From: JBHIBC01 sp046758905
GTDB lineage: Bacteria; Acidobacteriota; Polarisedimenticolia; Gp22-AA2
Reading direction: 5' to 3'
Assembly: GCA_046758905.1 (NCBI GenBank)
Contig: JBHIBC010000004.1
Coordinates: 14,623 to 78,622 of the forward strand
DNA: 64,000 nt
In this document: positions 8,551 through 16,701 of the stretch, piece after piece
Position numbering within the stretch: the first letter of the stretch is position 1
Layout: each line of letters begins with the position of its first letter
Notes under the pieces: model-generated
Told to the model about the DNA's origin: nothing
The model's input: the letters and a program-made list of their open reading frames with translations, nothing else
Database searches by the model: none
Made by a program: the position numbers and the translations under genes

Positions 8551-8979
8551 TCAGCGCCCCCGGGGGCTCCCACGCGCAGGACGGCCCGTCAGGTCGGCCA
8601 GCGTGGTGCGGCTGGACCAGGCGTAGAAGGCGTCGTTCAGCTCGGTCCAGGACTGGTGCAGCGGGCAGGGGCTCGCGGCGTCGCAGCGGCCGCTGCCGAA
8701 CACGCACAGATCACGCTCGAGCGATCCGCCGGCGGCCTCGAAGACGTCCAGGAGCCGGACACGCGCGGGCCGACGCGCGAGGATGAAGCCGCCGCCGTGC
8801 CCCTTGCTCGCCCGCAGCAGTCCCCTCGCCACCAGGCGGTGCAGGATCTTCGACAGATAGGCGCCCGGGACACCCGTGATCCGTGAGAGGTCCCGCGCCC
8901 GCACCGGCGTGCCGGCCGGGACCGACGCCAGATGCATCATAGCGCGCAGGGCATATTGCGCTGCCTGGTTCACGTGCAT
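8551..8979 (-). CDS. Rrf2-family transcriptional regulator, likely iron-sulfur binding
   Basis: A 142-residue Rrf2 protein. The winged helix starts at MHVNQAAQYALRAMMHLA, with recognition region YLSKILHRLVARGLLRASKG. Three cysteines (C-x6-C-x5-C within DLCVFGSGRCDAASPCPLH) match the [2Fe-2S] site of IscR/NsrR-type members, so it may sense redox state, NO or cluster status. I choose ATG 8979 because it sits at the family start; the frame is open to 9021. Convergent with the symporter. The 230-bp region upstream (8980-9251) contains a short AT-rich patch near 9090-9125 that could be its promoter; no clear dyad operator. Confidence 0.88.
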   Translation of the reverse strand: MHVNQAAQYALRAMMHLASVPAGTPVRARDLSRITGVPGAYLSKILHRLVARGLLRASKGHGGGFILARRPARVRLLDVFEAAGGSLERDLCVFGSGRCDAASPCPLHQSWTELNDAFYAWSSRTTLADLTGRPARGSPRGR

Positions 8980-9251
8980 GGAAAGATGTTGCCCCGCATC
9001 CGCTCGACGGTGCCGGCGCACGGAACGCGCCCACCGCCGTCCTCGTCCTTCCGCAGGTTTGGACCTGCCGACGCTGTCTCACCCTCTCCCGGCTCCAAGA
9101 TAACACAGCCGACATCGATATCCACTGAAGCCCCCGGCGTGAGCCGGCGGCGGCGCCGGCGGGAACGGCGCGCCCGACACGGCCGGCCAAAGCGCCCCGG
9201 GTCTCGGGCCTCCGGCTGCAGGCGCTCGACTCCCTCTCTCGAGAGAACTGC

Positions 9252-10586
9252 TCAGACACCATCGTGGCGGCGGGCGCGTCGCCTGGCGTCGGCGCCCGCC
9301 AGCGCGTAGATCACGGGCCCGAGCGCGATGAACCCCAGTCCCCAGGCCAGGTGCGTGGCCGCGACCGTGAGCAACACGTACAGCGCGATGAGCGTCGGAA
9401 CCGCCGCGGTGACGATCAGCACGGGCCAGCCGCCGGGGATCTCGAAGGAGCCCCTGAGCTCAGGACGCCTCCAACGCAGGATGATCGGCGTCACGAAGGT
9501 CAGGATGTAGGTGGGCAGGGCCAGCCAGGTGCTGAACTCGAGCAGATCCCTGAAGTCGAAAAGATAGGTCAGCACGCTGTAGGCGACACCCTGCAGGACG
9601 AGGATCACGGTGGGCGTCCTGTAGCGCGGGTGAAGCCGCGTCAGCCAGGGTGGCAATACGCCCTCGCGGGCCATCGCGTACGGCACGCGCGAGATGATCA
9701 GCTGCTCGCTGTTGAACAGGCCGATGTTGGAGACCTGGGCGGCGAGGACGACGAACCCTCCGAGCACGGCGCCCCCGAGGGCCACAGCCACGTTATCGAG
9801 GTGTCCCGTGCTCCAAGCGGTCCAGTCGGGCGTCACTCCGAGCGCAACGACGAGCGGGAGAATGTAGACCACCATCGACAGCGGCAGGAAGCCGGCCAGC
9901 ACCTTCGGGTAGCTCCTCTCCGGCTCGACGATCTCTTCGCTCGCGGCCGCCAGGGCCCCGTAGCCCGCGTAGTTCCACAGGGCCCAGACGAGCGCGGCGT
10001 GCAGCGCCGTCCTGAAGGATTCCCCCTCCGGGATCCAGGGGGAGAGGTTCGAAAGGCGCAGGTGCTCCCAGCCGAGGACGATGATGGCGAGGACCGGCAG
10101 GATCTGGGCCACGGCCATCCACAGCGACAGCCGTCCGACCTCCTTGACCCCTCTGATGTTCAGCCAGGTACAGGCCCAGATCACGACGAGGCAGATGGAC
10201 CAGTTGAACCCGTGACCCAGGTCGAGGTCGAGATGCCGCGACACCTCGGTCAACAGGTAGGCCGCCACGAGAGGCGGATACAGGGCCGCGTCCAGGACCC
10301 ACGTCAGCCAGTCCAGATAGGTCAGCTGGAACGACCAGAAGGGGCCGAGGCTGGCGCGGAACCACTGCCAGATGCCTCCCTGCACCGGGATCTTCGTGAC
10401 CAGCTCAGCGACGATCAGCGCGTACGGCGCCGCCCACAGGAACGCCATCAGCGTCATGACCAGGATCGCGAGCCCCGGACCCGCGCTGGGCACGATCTCT
10501 TCCGTCCCGAACGGTCCGCCGCACAGCAGGACGTACATGGTGGCCAGCAGCGGGATCGGCCTCAGCCCCCGTCGCAGCCCGTTCAC
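9252..10586 (-). CDS. APC-family permease, polyamine-uptake (PUT) like
   Basis: A 444-residue amino acid/polyamine transporter with about 12 membrane helices. The first helix contains CGGPFGTEE, the signature of the polyamine uptake branch known from plant and protozoan PUT/LAT-like proteins (GGPFGxE). Further motifs: GGIWQWFRASLGPFWSFQ and WNYAGYGALAAASEEIVEPERSYPK. It lies 51 bp downstream of an agmatinase-family gene on the same strand, which supports import of agmatine or another guanidino/polyamine compound. The substrate remains inference. Confidence 0.85.
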   Translation of the reverse strand: MNGLRRGLRPIPLLATMYVLLCGGPFGTEEIVPSAGPGLAILVMTLMAFLWAAPYALIVAELVTKIPVQGGIWQWFRASLGPFWSFQLTYLDWLTWVLDAALYPPLVAAYLLTEVSRHLDLDLGHGFNWSICLVVIWACTWLNIRGVKEVGRLSLWMAVAQILPVLAIIVLGWEHLRLSNLSPWIPEGESFRTALHAALVWALWNYAGYGALAAASEEIVEPERSYPKVLAGFLPLSMVVYILPLVVALGVTPDWTAWSTGHLDNVAVALGGAVLGGFVVLAAQVSNIGLFNSEQLIISRVPYAMAREGVLPPWLTRLHPRYRTPTVILVLQGVAYSVLTYLFDFRDLLEFSTWLALPTYILTFVTPIILRWRRPELRGSFEIPGGWPVLIVTAAVPTLIALYVLLTVAATHLAWGLGFIALGPVIYALAGADARRRARRHDGV

Positions 10587-10637
10587 GTGTGATCCATCAC
10601 GAGGCGTCTCGTTCCGGATGGCTGTGCCCCGGCGCGC

Positions 10638-11603
10638 TCAGGAGCCCGGGGGCTTCGTCTTCCGATGTTTCTCGGCGCGCAGGCAGAGGTAGTCGAGCGC
10701 CAGGGTCGCCGCGGCGAGCGCGGTGATCTCCCCGACGTCATAGACCGGCGCCACCTCCGTGATGTCCATGGCGATGAAGTTGACGCCGCCGAGCCGGCGC
10801 AGGATCTGGGTCGCGCGCATGGTCGTCAGCCCGCCGACCACCGGCGTCCCGGTCCCCGGGGCGCAGCTCGGATCGAGGCAGTCGATGTCGAACGTCAGGT
10901 AGGCCTTGTTGTCGCCGACGACCGCCATGATCTCGGCGACCGTCGCTTCGGGAGGGCTATCGTGGACCCGCTCGGCGTCGAGGATGGTGAAACCGTGGGT
11001 CCGCTCGTTGTGCGTGCGGATGCCGATCTGGACCGATCGTCCCGGGTCGATCAGTCCCTCCTTCATCGCGTGGAAGAACATGGTCCCGTGGTCCACCCGC
11101 CACTCGTCCTCGCTCCACGAGTCGGTGTGGGCGTCGAAGTGCACGAGCGACAGGGGGCCGTGCACCTTCGCGTGTGCGCGCAGCAGGGGGTAGGTGATGA
11201 AGTGATCACCGCCGAGGGCCAGCATCGACACTCCGGCGTCGAGGATGGTCCGCGCGTGCTCCTCGATCGCGGCGAGGATCCGGTCCGGGCGGCCCGGGTC
11301 GAAGTCGCAGTCCCCGTAATCGATCACCGCCAGCTTCTCGAACGGGTCGAACCCCCACGGCCAGGGAGGGCCCCAGGCGAGCTGCGCCGAGGCTTTGCGG
11401 ATCCCCGCCGGCCCGAAGCGGGCCCCGGGGCGGTTGCTGGTGGCGAGATCCAACGGCACACCGGTCACGGCGACGTCGACCCCCTTCAGGTTCTTGGTAT
11501 AGTTGCGGCGCATGAAGCTGAGGGCGCCGGAGTAGGTCGGCTCCGCGAGCATGCCGTACGGGCTCCTGGCGGTGAAGGCACGGTCGATCGATTCCTCGGA
11601 CAT
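10638..11603 (-). CDS. Agmatinase/arginase-family ureohydrolase
   Basis: Hydrolyses a guanidino compound (agmatine or relative) to an amine plus urea using two manganese ions. All metal-binding motifs are present: GGDHFITYP, HFDAHTDSW and DIDCLDPSCAPGTGTP; the last corresponds to the DxDxxDPxxxP motif. Length 321 is typical for SpeB-like enzymes. The N-terminal extension (about residues 1-35, SGALSFMRRNYTKNL) resembles the agmatinase/guanidinobutyrase branch rather than true arginases. Forms an operon with the polyamine-type permease. The exact substrate cannot be set: guanidinobutyrase or guanidinopropionase are alternatives. Confidence 0.88.
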   Translation of the reverse strand: MSEESIDRAFTARSPYGMLAEPTYSGALSFMRRNYTKNLKGVDVAVTGVPLDLATSNRPGARFGPAGIRKASAQLAWGPPWPWGFDPFEKLAVIDYGDCDFDPGRPDRILAAIEEHARTILDAGVSMLALGGDHFITYPLLRAHAKVHGPLSLVHFDAHTDSWSEDEWRVDHGTMFFHAMKEGLIDPGRSVQIGIRTHNERTHGFTILDAERVHDSPPEATVAEIMAVVGDNKAYLTFDIDCLDPSCAPGTGTPVVGGLTTMRATQILRRLGGVNFIAMDITEVAPVYDVGEITALAAATLALDYLCLRAEKHRKTKPPGS

Positions 11604-11693
11604 ATCCCCTCGTCTCCTCTGCTCCCCTCGACGCCCCGGCTGCCGCGGAACCGCGCCGCCGGCGCGCGACGGCGGCGACCGTCGGGGAGAGAT

Positions 11694-12119
11694 TCAGGCC
11701 TGGTCCTCGGGATAGGCGGCGTGCTGGGGCAGCCCGTCCCGGATCTCGAGCCAGGGCACTTTGCTGCGCACGAAGATGTGGCTCTCCGGCCTCTGCAGCA
11801 CCGGCGTGTCCAGCGTCGCCGCCGCGATGTAGACGAACTGGAGGTCGGTCTCGGCCTCGCTGATCAGGATCGACCCGCAGTGCCGGCAGAAGGCCCGCCT
11901 CGTGCCCGACTCCGCCGTGTAGGTCTGCAGCTGGTCACTCCCGGCGACGTAGGCGAACCTCTCCCGGGGCACCTCGACGTAGGTCGCGAAGGCCGCCCCG
12001 TGGCTCTTGCGGCAGTCGGTGCAATGGCAGTGGGTCATGGGCCCGAGCGGACCCGTCGCGCGGAACCGCGCTCTCCCGCACAGGCAGGACCCTTCGTAGA
12101 TCTGTTCGGTCGCGCTCAT
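11694..12119 (-). CDS. GFA-family (CENP-V) zinc protein
   Basis: A 141-residue member of the glutathione-dependent formaldehyde-activating enzyme fold. Zinc ligands are visible as CLCGRARF, CHCTDCRKSHG and CRHCGS (CxC, CxxC and CxxC). The family binds zinc and, in Paracoccus Gfa, promotes formation of S-hydroxymethylglutathione, though most members are uncharacterised. Start ATG 12119 follows AAGGTG; the frame is open to 12359 without family similarity. It lies alone between the agmatinase gene (same strand, 90 bp) and the divergent aminotransferase. Confidence 0.85.
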   Translation of the reverse strand: MSATEQIYEGSCLCGRARFRATGPLGPMTHCHCTDCRKSHGAAFATYVEVPRERFAYVAGSDQLQTYTAESGTRRAFCRHCGSILISEAETDLQFVYIAAATLDTPVLQRPESHIFVRSKVPWLEIRDGLPQHAAYPEDQA

Positions 12120-12405
12120 GGACACCTTCCCGATCCGGCCGGCTCGGGCCCGGGGCACCCCGGGACCCTTCCGGCACCGTGAACCGTGCTCTCCGCCGAG
12201 AGGCGCATTATACCCGCCGTCTCCGGCCGCCGGGGTCCCGCGCGCTTTGTCTCTCGGAACCCGCGAGGCGACTCGTCTTGACCCCCGTGCAACGGCGCTG
12301 TTACGATGAGCCCATCCGCAAACGGGGTCGTCGTGAACCCTCCAGGGGCGCCGGTCCACCCATAGGTCTCAGCGGCCCGGGAATCAGCTCGGCGAGGCTG
12401 CCTTC
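12120..12405. other. Divergent intergenic region with a minus-strand TATAAT
   Basis: Separates the GFA gene from the aminotransferase gene. The minus strand carries TATAAT at 12212-12207 in the context GGGTATAATG, a possible -10 for the GFA gene, but no matching -35 is seen 16-18 bp away. No gene, repeat or clear operator was found. Confidence 0.3.
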
Positions 12406-13788
12406 ATGGCTCCCGATCCGGTCCCGAATCGTGAAACGCCGCCTAGCGGCGCGCAGGCCCGCCGGCGCGAGCAGGAGCTGCATCGCTTTAGGAGCCGAAC
12501 CCCGGGCTCGCTCCGGGAGTGGGAGAGCGCCCGCCGGCGCGTGCCGCTAGGCGTTGGCACCAACTTCCGCGCCATGGACCCCTATCCTATCTACGTCCGC
12601 ACCGCCCGAGGCTCGCGGGTCGAGGACGTGGACGGCAACTCGTATGTCGACTGGGCCCTGGCCCAGACGACCATGCTCACGGGTCACGCCCACCCCGCGG
12701 TCCTGGCCGCGGCCCGGGGGCAGATGGAGCGGGGCACCCTGACCTGCTTCCCCAGCCCTCTGCTGGACCGCCTCGCCCGTGTGGTCTGCGAACGCTTCCG
12801 GCTCGAGACGGTGCGCTTCGTCAACACCGGCTCCGAGGCCACCTACTTCGCCGCGCGGCTGGCCCGAGCGGCCACGAGCCGCGACGTGGTGCTCAAGTTC
12901 GACGCCTGCTATCACGGCAGCGCCCCGGAATTCATGATCGGCAAGGCGACGACGAGCGTCCGGCCCGACAATCCCGCATGGATCGCGAGCTCCCTGTGGA
13001 CCAGCGGCGTGCCCAAGTCCTTCACCGACCGCACGGTGGTGGCCGAGTACAACGATCTGGAGAGCGTGCGCGCGTGCTTCCGGCGTAACCCCGGGAAGAT
13101 CGCCGCCGTGATCGTCGAGCCGGCCTGCCTGAACCTGGGTGTGCTCCTGCCGCGCGACGGGTTCCTGAAGGGGCTGCGGGAGATCTGCGACCGGGAGGGG
13201 GCGGTCCTGATCTTCGACGAGGTGAAGCTCGGCTGCAAGCTGGGGCCGCTCGGCGCCGGGGAGTACTTCGGGGTCGCCCCGGATCTCGTGGCGATGGCCA
13301 AGTCGATGGGCGGCGGCTTCCCGATCGGCCTGTTCGGCGGCCGGGCGGCGCTCATGCGAATGATCGAGACCGGCGGGGTGACGCACGTCGGCACGTATTC
13401 CGCCAACCCGCTCAGCCTGGCGGCGGCCCTCGCGACGCTGACGGAGGTGCTGACGCCGCGGGCCTACGAGCGCATCTTCGCGATCGCCCGGGCGCTGTCC
13501 GAGGGGTACCGCGAGATCGTGCGCAGCGTCGGGATCGACGCCCACGTTGTCAGCATCGGCGCCTGCGGCTGTCTGTTCCTCAACCGAGGACGGCCGTCCT
13601 CGCTCAAGGACTTCCTGCGCGGGCGCCACGGAGTCTGGCCCACCTTCTGGTTCGGGATGCTGAACCGCGGGGTGATCGTCCAGGGGAACGGTGCCGAGGA
13701 CCTCTGGACCGTGTCGGTCCAGCACACCGAGGAGGACGTGGAGACCTCGCTCCGGGCCTTCCGCGAGGTGGCGCCGCTGCTCGCCTGA
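12406..13788 (+). CDS. Class III PLP aminotransferase, glutamate-1-semialdehyde-aminomutase-like
   Basis: A 460-residue PLP enzyme of the class III aminotransferase family. Motifs: VRFVNTGSEATYFAARLARA (phosphate-binding and GSEA), FDEVKLG (Asp that contacts the PLP ring nitrogen), and MAKSMGGGFPIG with the Schiff-base Lys at about residue 299. The overall pattern is closest to glutamate-1-semialdehyde 2,1-aminomutase (HemL), but HemL hallmarks are only partly kept and the neighbours are not tetrapyrrole genes, so it is more likely an aminotransferase or aminomutase for another amino acid. Stands alone, convergent with the porin gene. Confidence 0.85.
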   Translation: MAPDPVPNRETPPSGAQARRREQELHRFRSRTPGSLREWESARRRVPLGVGTNFRAMDPYPIYVRTARGSRVEDVDGNSYVDWALAQTTMLTGHAHPAVLAAARGQMERGTLTCFPSPLLDRLARVVCERFRLETVRFVNTGSEATYFAARLARAATSRDVVLKFDACYHGSAPEFMIGKATTSVRPDNPAWIASSLWTSGVPKSFTDRTVVAEYNDLESVRACFRRNPGKIAAVIVEPACLNLGVLLPRDGFLKGLREICDREGAVLIFDEVKLGCKLGPLGAGEYFGVAPDLVAMAKSMGGGFPIGLFGGRAALMRMIETGGVTHVGTYSANPLSLAAALATLTEVLTPRAYERIFAIARALSEGYREIVRSVGIDAHVVSIGACGCLFLNRGRPSSLKDFLRGRHGVWPTFWFGMLNRGVIVQGNGAEDLWTVSVQHTEEDVETSLRAFREVAPLLA

Positions 13789-13827
13789 GCGTGGGATCCG
13801 GGGGCCCATCTCCCGGGGCCCTCGTCG

Positions 13828-15345
13828 TCAGAAGGAATACCCGAACCCGAGGTTGACCTGATCGACGGCGGTGTGTGCCTGCTGGTCGAAGTTCTGGGCG
13901 TCGAGCTTGATGGCCAGGTCCGGGATCGGTCGGTAGGTAAGGCCGCAGGTCCGGACGGTGAGGTCGTTGGCCGGGTCGGGGGACAGCCCTCGCGGGACCC
14001 GCGCCTGCGTGTCGAGGTCCTCGAAGCGGCAGAAAGGGACGAGCCGCTGCCGCGTGTGTTCGACCCTCTCCAGCACGTCCCACGACGCCTCCAAGTACCA
14101 CCCCTTCATGCGTGAGCCGATCGCGGTTGAGCCCGAGGGGTCGATCGCCAGGCTGATCTCCCGGGCATCGCTCAGGATGCTGCGCACCAACAGCCCCCGC
14201 AGGCGCAGCCCGCGCCAGACCCATTCCCCGTGCAGGTCCCACATGGTGAGGCGTCCGCCCGGGAAGCCGGGCGTGCCCTGCCCGCTCTTGCCGGTGAAGG
14301 CCGACAAGCCCACCAGCACGCCCGGCCGAGGCGCGTAGTCGAGCCGACCCGTGACCGCGAGGTTGCTGGCCTTCGCCTGGCCTCCCTGCTGCCGGCCGCC
14401 GCGGATCCCCTCGTCTGGCGAGAACCCTCCGGCGTCGAGGCTGTTGACCACGTACGCCCGGTAGGTGACCGGCCCTGACCCACCGTAGACGCCCGCGCCG
14501 TTCTCGCGCCAGGTGGTCGGTATGATCCGCTGCTCGGTCTCGGGGCGCCGGGCTCCGTGGAACGCGGGTGATTCGTGCTGCTCGTTCAGGAAGCCCAGCG
14601 GGATCAGGACCAGCCCGGCGCGCGCCGCGAACCGGGGCGTCGCCCGGAAGTCGATGAAGGCGAACTCGAGGGAGACGTCACCCGAGCCGGGGCTTCCATC
14701 CCCACCGGCGTTCTCGATCTCGATCGCCGTGCTGAACAGGAACCGGCTATCGGCCCTGTATCCGACGTAGGTCACGGCCCGCACGAGGTCGGCCCGGCTC
14801 TTGGCGTTGGACGGCGTGTCGTCGTCCTTCCTGGTGGTGAAGTTCTGGTACAGCATCTCGCCATAGCCCCCGATCACGACCCCGCGCTTCGCCCGGAAGA
14901 TCTTCGACGCGGCCGGGCCGAAGCCGTTGATCGATCTCCCCGTCCTGGGGATCGGTGTCCTCTCGGCCTTGAGGCGGAGGATCTCCAGGGTCAACGCCTC
15001 GACCTTCCTCTCCAGGCCACGGATGGCGTGCTCACTCGCCGGGGGGGCGTCCGCTTGGCTGCCGGCCGCCCGCAGTCTCGCGATCTCGGCCCTCAGCGCT
15101 GCGACCACCCGCTCCAACTCCCCGAGGCGTCTCTCGAGGGCCTCGCGGTCCTCGTCCGGCGGCGCGTGCTCGGCCCGCGACCGCGACCTCTCCGCCCCCA
15201 GCAGGGTGGCCGGACCGAGCGCCGCGGCCGCGAGGATCAGGCAGCCGAGCGCGCCCGCCGCCCCGAACCGTTCTCGACCACCTGCCGCGCCAGCCCGCCT
15301 GCAACGATTTCGTAACACGGGACCCCCGTCGCCCGACATCCCCAT
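13828..15345 (-). CDS. OprP/OprO-like outer membrane porin with N-terminal coiled coil
   Basis: About 505 residues: signal peptide (CLILAAAALGPATLLGA), a coiled-coil segment (ERRLGELERVVAALRAEIARL, residues ~70-95, with another heptad stretch to ~140), then a barrel ending in FGYSF with the aromatic C-terminal residue used for outer membrane insertion. The barrel resembles phosphate-selective porin O/P proteins, many of which trimerise through such a coiled coil. A minus-strand TATAAG at 15353-15348 lies 2 bp upstream of ATG 15345, so if that is the -10 the transcript would begin near ATG 15339, a nearly leaderless start. Substrate unknown. Confidence 0.8.
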   Translation of the reverse strand: MGMSGDGGPVLRNRCRRAGAAGGRERFGAAGALGCLILAAAALGPATLLGAERSRSRAEHAPPDEDREALERRLGELERVVAALRAEIARLRAAGSQADAPPASEHAIRGLERKVEALTLEILRLKAERTPIPRTGRSINGFGPAASKIFRAKRGVVIGGYGEMLYQNFTTRKDDDTPSNAKSRADLVRAVTYVGYRADSRFLFSTAIEIENAGGDGSPGSGDVSLEFAFIDFRATPRFAARAGLVLIPLGFLNEQHESPAFHGARRPETEQRIIPTTWRENGAGVYGGSGPVTYRAYVVNSLDAGGFSPDEGIRGGRQQGGQAKASNLAVTGRLDYAPRPGVLVGLSAFTGKSGQGTPGFPGGRLTMWDLHGEWVWRGLRLRGLLVRSILSDAREISLAIDPSGSTAIGSRMKGWYLEASWDVLERVEHTRQRLVPFCRFEDLDTQARVPRGLSPDPANDLTVRTCGLTYRPIPDLAIKLDAQNFDQQAHTAVDQVNLGFGYSF

Positions 15346-15426
15346 TACTTATATGCCGCCGAACAGGACGCGCAAACGGGGGGCACATGCGCCGCCGAGG
15401 CGGGCGGGGCCGAGGGCCGCCGGCGC

Positions 15427-15455
15427 TTGACAGGGACGGGCGTCTGTCCTACTTT
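15427..15455 (+). promoter_or_regulatory. Sigma-70-like promoter for the AI-2E transporter gene
   Basis: Perfect -35 TTGACA at 15427-15432, 17-bp spacer, -10 TACTTT at 15450-15455, ending 59 bp before the ATG at 15515. Confidence 0.5.
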
Positions 15456-15514
15456 CGCGCCCGCCGGGCCCCGGAGCCGCCCGCGGCCGCCCGCGTTCCG
15501 GACCGAGACCGATC

Positions 15515-16543
15515 ATGACGACACTGCGCGAAGAGCAGTCCTGGCTGAGAACGGCCTCGCTGATGATCCTGGCGGCCGTCGCCATCGCCGTCGCGCTGAT
15601 CTACACGCGGCGCGTGATGATCCCGTTCGTGCTCTCCATCTTCATCGCCTACCTGGTCTCGCCCTTGGTCGACATGATGCAGGCGCGCCTGAGGATGCCG
15701 CGTCTGCTCTCGGTGTTCTTCGCGCTGCTCGTGGTGCTCGCCCTGATGACCCTGCTGGTGCTGCTGATCACGGTGTCGACGAAGGGGCTGGCGGACAGCG
15801 CCCACATCTATCGCGAGAAGATGGCCGGGCTGGCACAGAGCGCCTTCTCGATCCTCGACCGCCTCGAGATCGATCTCGGCCAGCAACCGATGATCGAGGG
15901 TCTCAAGAAGCTCCCGGTACTGAGCATGCTCAAGAGCACCGCCGGGACGGTGGTCGATCTCCTGTCGACGGGGATCCTGGTGCTGGTGTTCGTGATCTAC
16001 CTGCTCGTGGGCCGGGAGCCGCGGCGCCTCAGGGAGGGGATCTACGCCGAGATCGATCGCAAGATCCGCCGCTACATCGTCACGAAATTCGCGACCTCCG
16101 CCCTCACCGGCATCCTCGTGGGCGTCATCCTGGCGCTGTTCGGCCTGGACCTGGCCCTGGTCTTCGGCGTGATGGCGTTCTTCCTCAACTTCATCCCGGG
16201 CATCGGCTCAATCGTCTCCACGCTTCTCCCGATCCCCGTGGCCGTGGTTCAATTCGACAGCCCCTGGACGATCGTCGGTGTCGTCGCGCTGCCGGGCCTG
16301 GTCCAGATGATCGTCGGCAACGGCATCGAGCCGAAGCTGATGGGAGAGGGGCTGGAACTCCATCCCGTGACCATCCTGCTGGCCCTGGTCTTCTGGGGAC
16401 TCCTGTGGGGGCCGGCCGGGATGCTCCTGGCGGCGCCGATCACGGCCGTCCTGAGGCTCGTCCTGGGCCGATTCGAGACGACCCGTCCAGCGGCGGAGCT
16501 GCTCGCCGGTCGCCTCCCCGAGATCGCCGCCCGGATGGGATAG
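15515..16543 (+). CDS. AI-2E family transporter (TqsA/PerM-like)
   Basis: A 342-residue inner membrane protein of the AI-2E transporter family, with about eight helices: two pairs near residues 15-45 and 60-90, then a soluble region, then helices from ~150. The family block FFLNFIPGIGSIVSTLLPIPVA (about residues 223-244) is the most conserved part of TqsA, PerM and YdbI. Members export autoinducer-2, or act as sodium/proton antiporters or permeases; which applies is not determinable. Preceded by a good sigma-70 promoter and divergent from the porin. Confidence 0.88.
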   Translation: MTTLREEQSWLRTASLMILAAVAIAVALIYTRRVMIPFVLSIFIAYLVSPLVDMMQARLRMPRLLSVFFALLVVLALMTLLVLLITVSTKGLADSAHIYREKMAGLAQSAFSILDRLEIDLGQQPMIEGLKKLPVLSMLKSTAGTVVDLLSTGILVLVFVIYLLVGREPRRLREGIYAEIDRKIRRYIVTKFATSALTGILVGVILALFGLDLALVFGVMAFFLNFIPGIGSIVSTLLPIPVAVVQFDSPWTIVGVVALPGLVQMIVGNGIEPKLMGEGLELHPVTILLALVFWGLLWGPAGMLLAAPITAVLRLVLGRFETTRPAAELLAGRLPEIAARMG

Positions 16544-16613
16544 CCGCTCGGGCCCGATCCGCGCGCGATTCGACCGGGAAGCGGCACGGGCCGGCCGAAC
16601 CGCGCGTCCTGCC

Positions 16614-16619
16614 GCTATA
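16614..16619 (+). promoter_or_regulatory. Candidate -10 element (TATAAT) of the RND operon
   Basis: TATAAT lies 82 bp upstream of the RND start codon. No TTGACA-like -35 is visible at the proper distance, so the promoter call is tentative. Confidence 0.3.
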
Positions 16620-16701
16620 ATGGATCCCACGGGTCCCATCTGATCCGGCATGCGGTTGTCCGAGGGGAGCCTCACTCCCTCGGTCGAGGGGAATCGTTCT
16701 C

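Noticed and set aside
13801..13821. GGGCCC...GGGCCC hairpin between convergent aminotransferase and porin genes
   Set aside because: Possible terminator, but the stem is short, there is no T-run, and such matches are common in this GC content.
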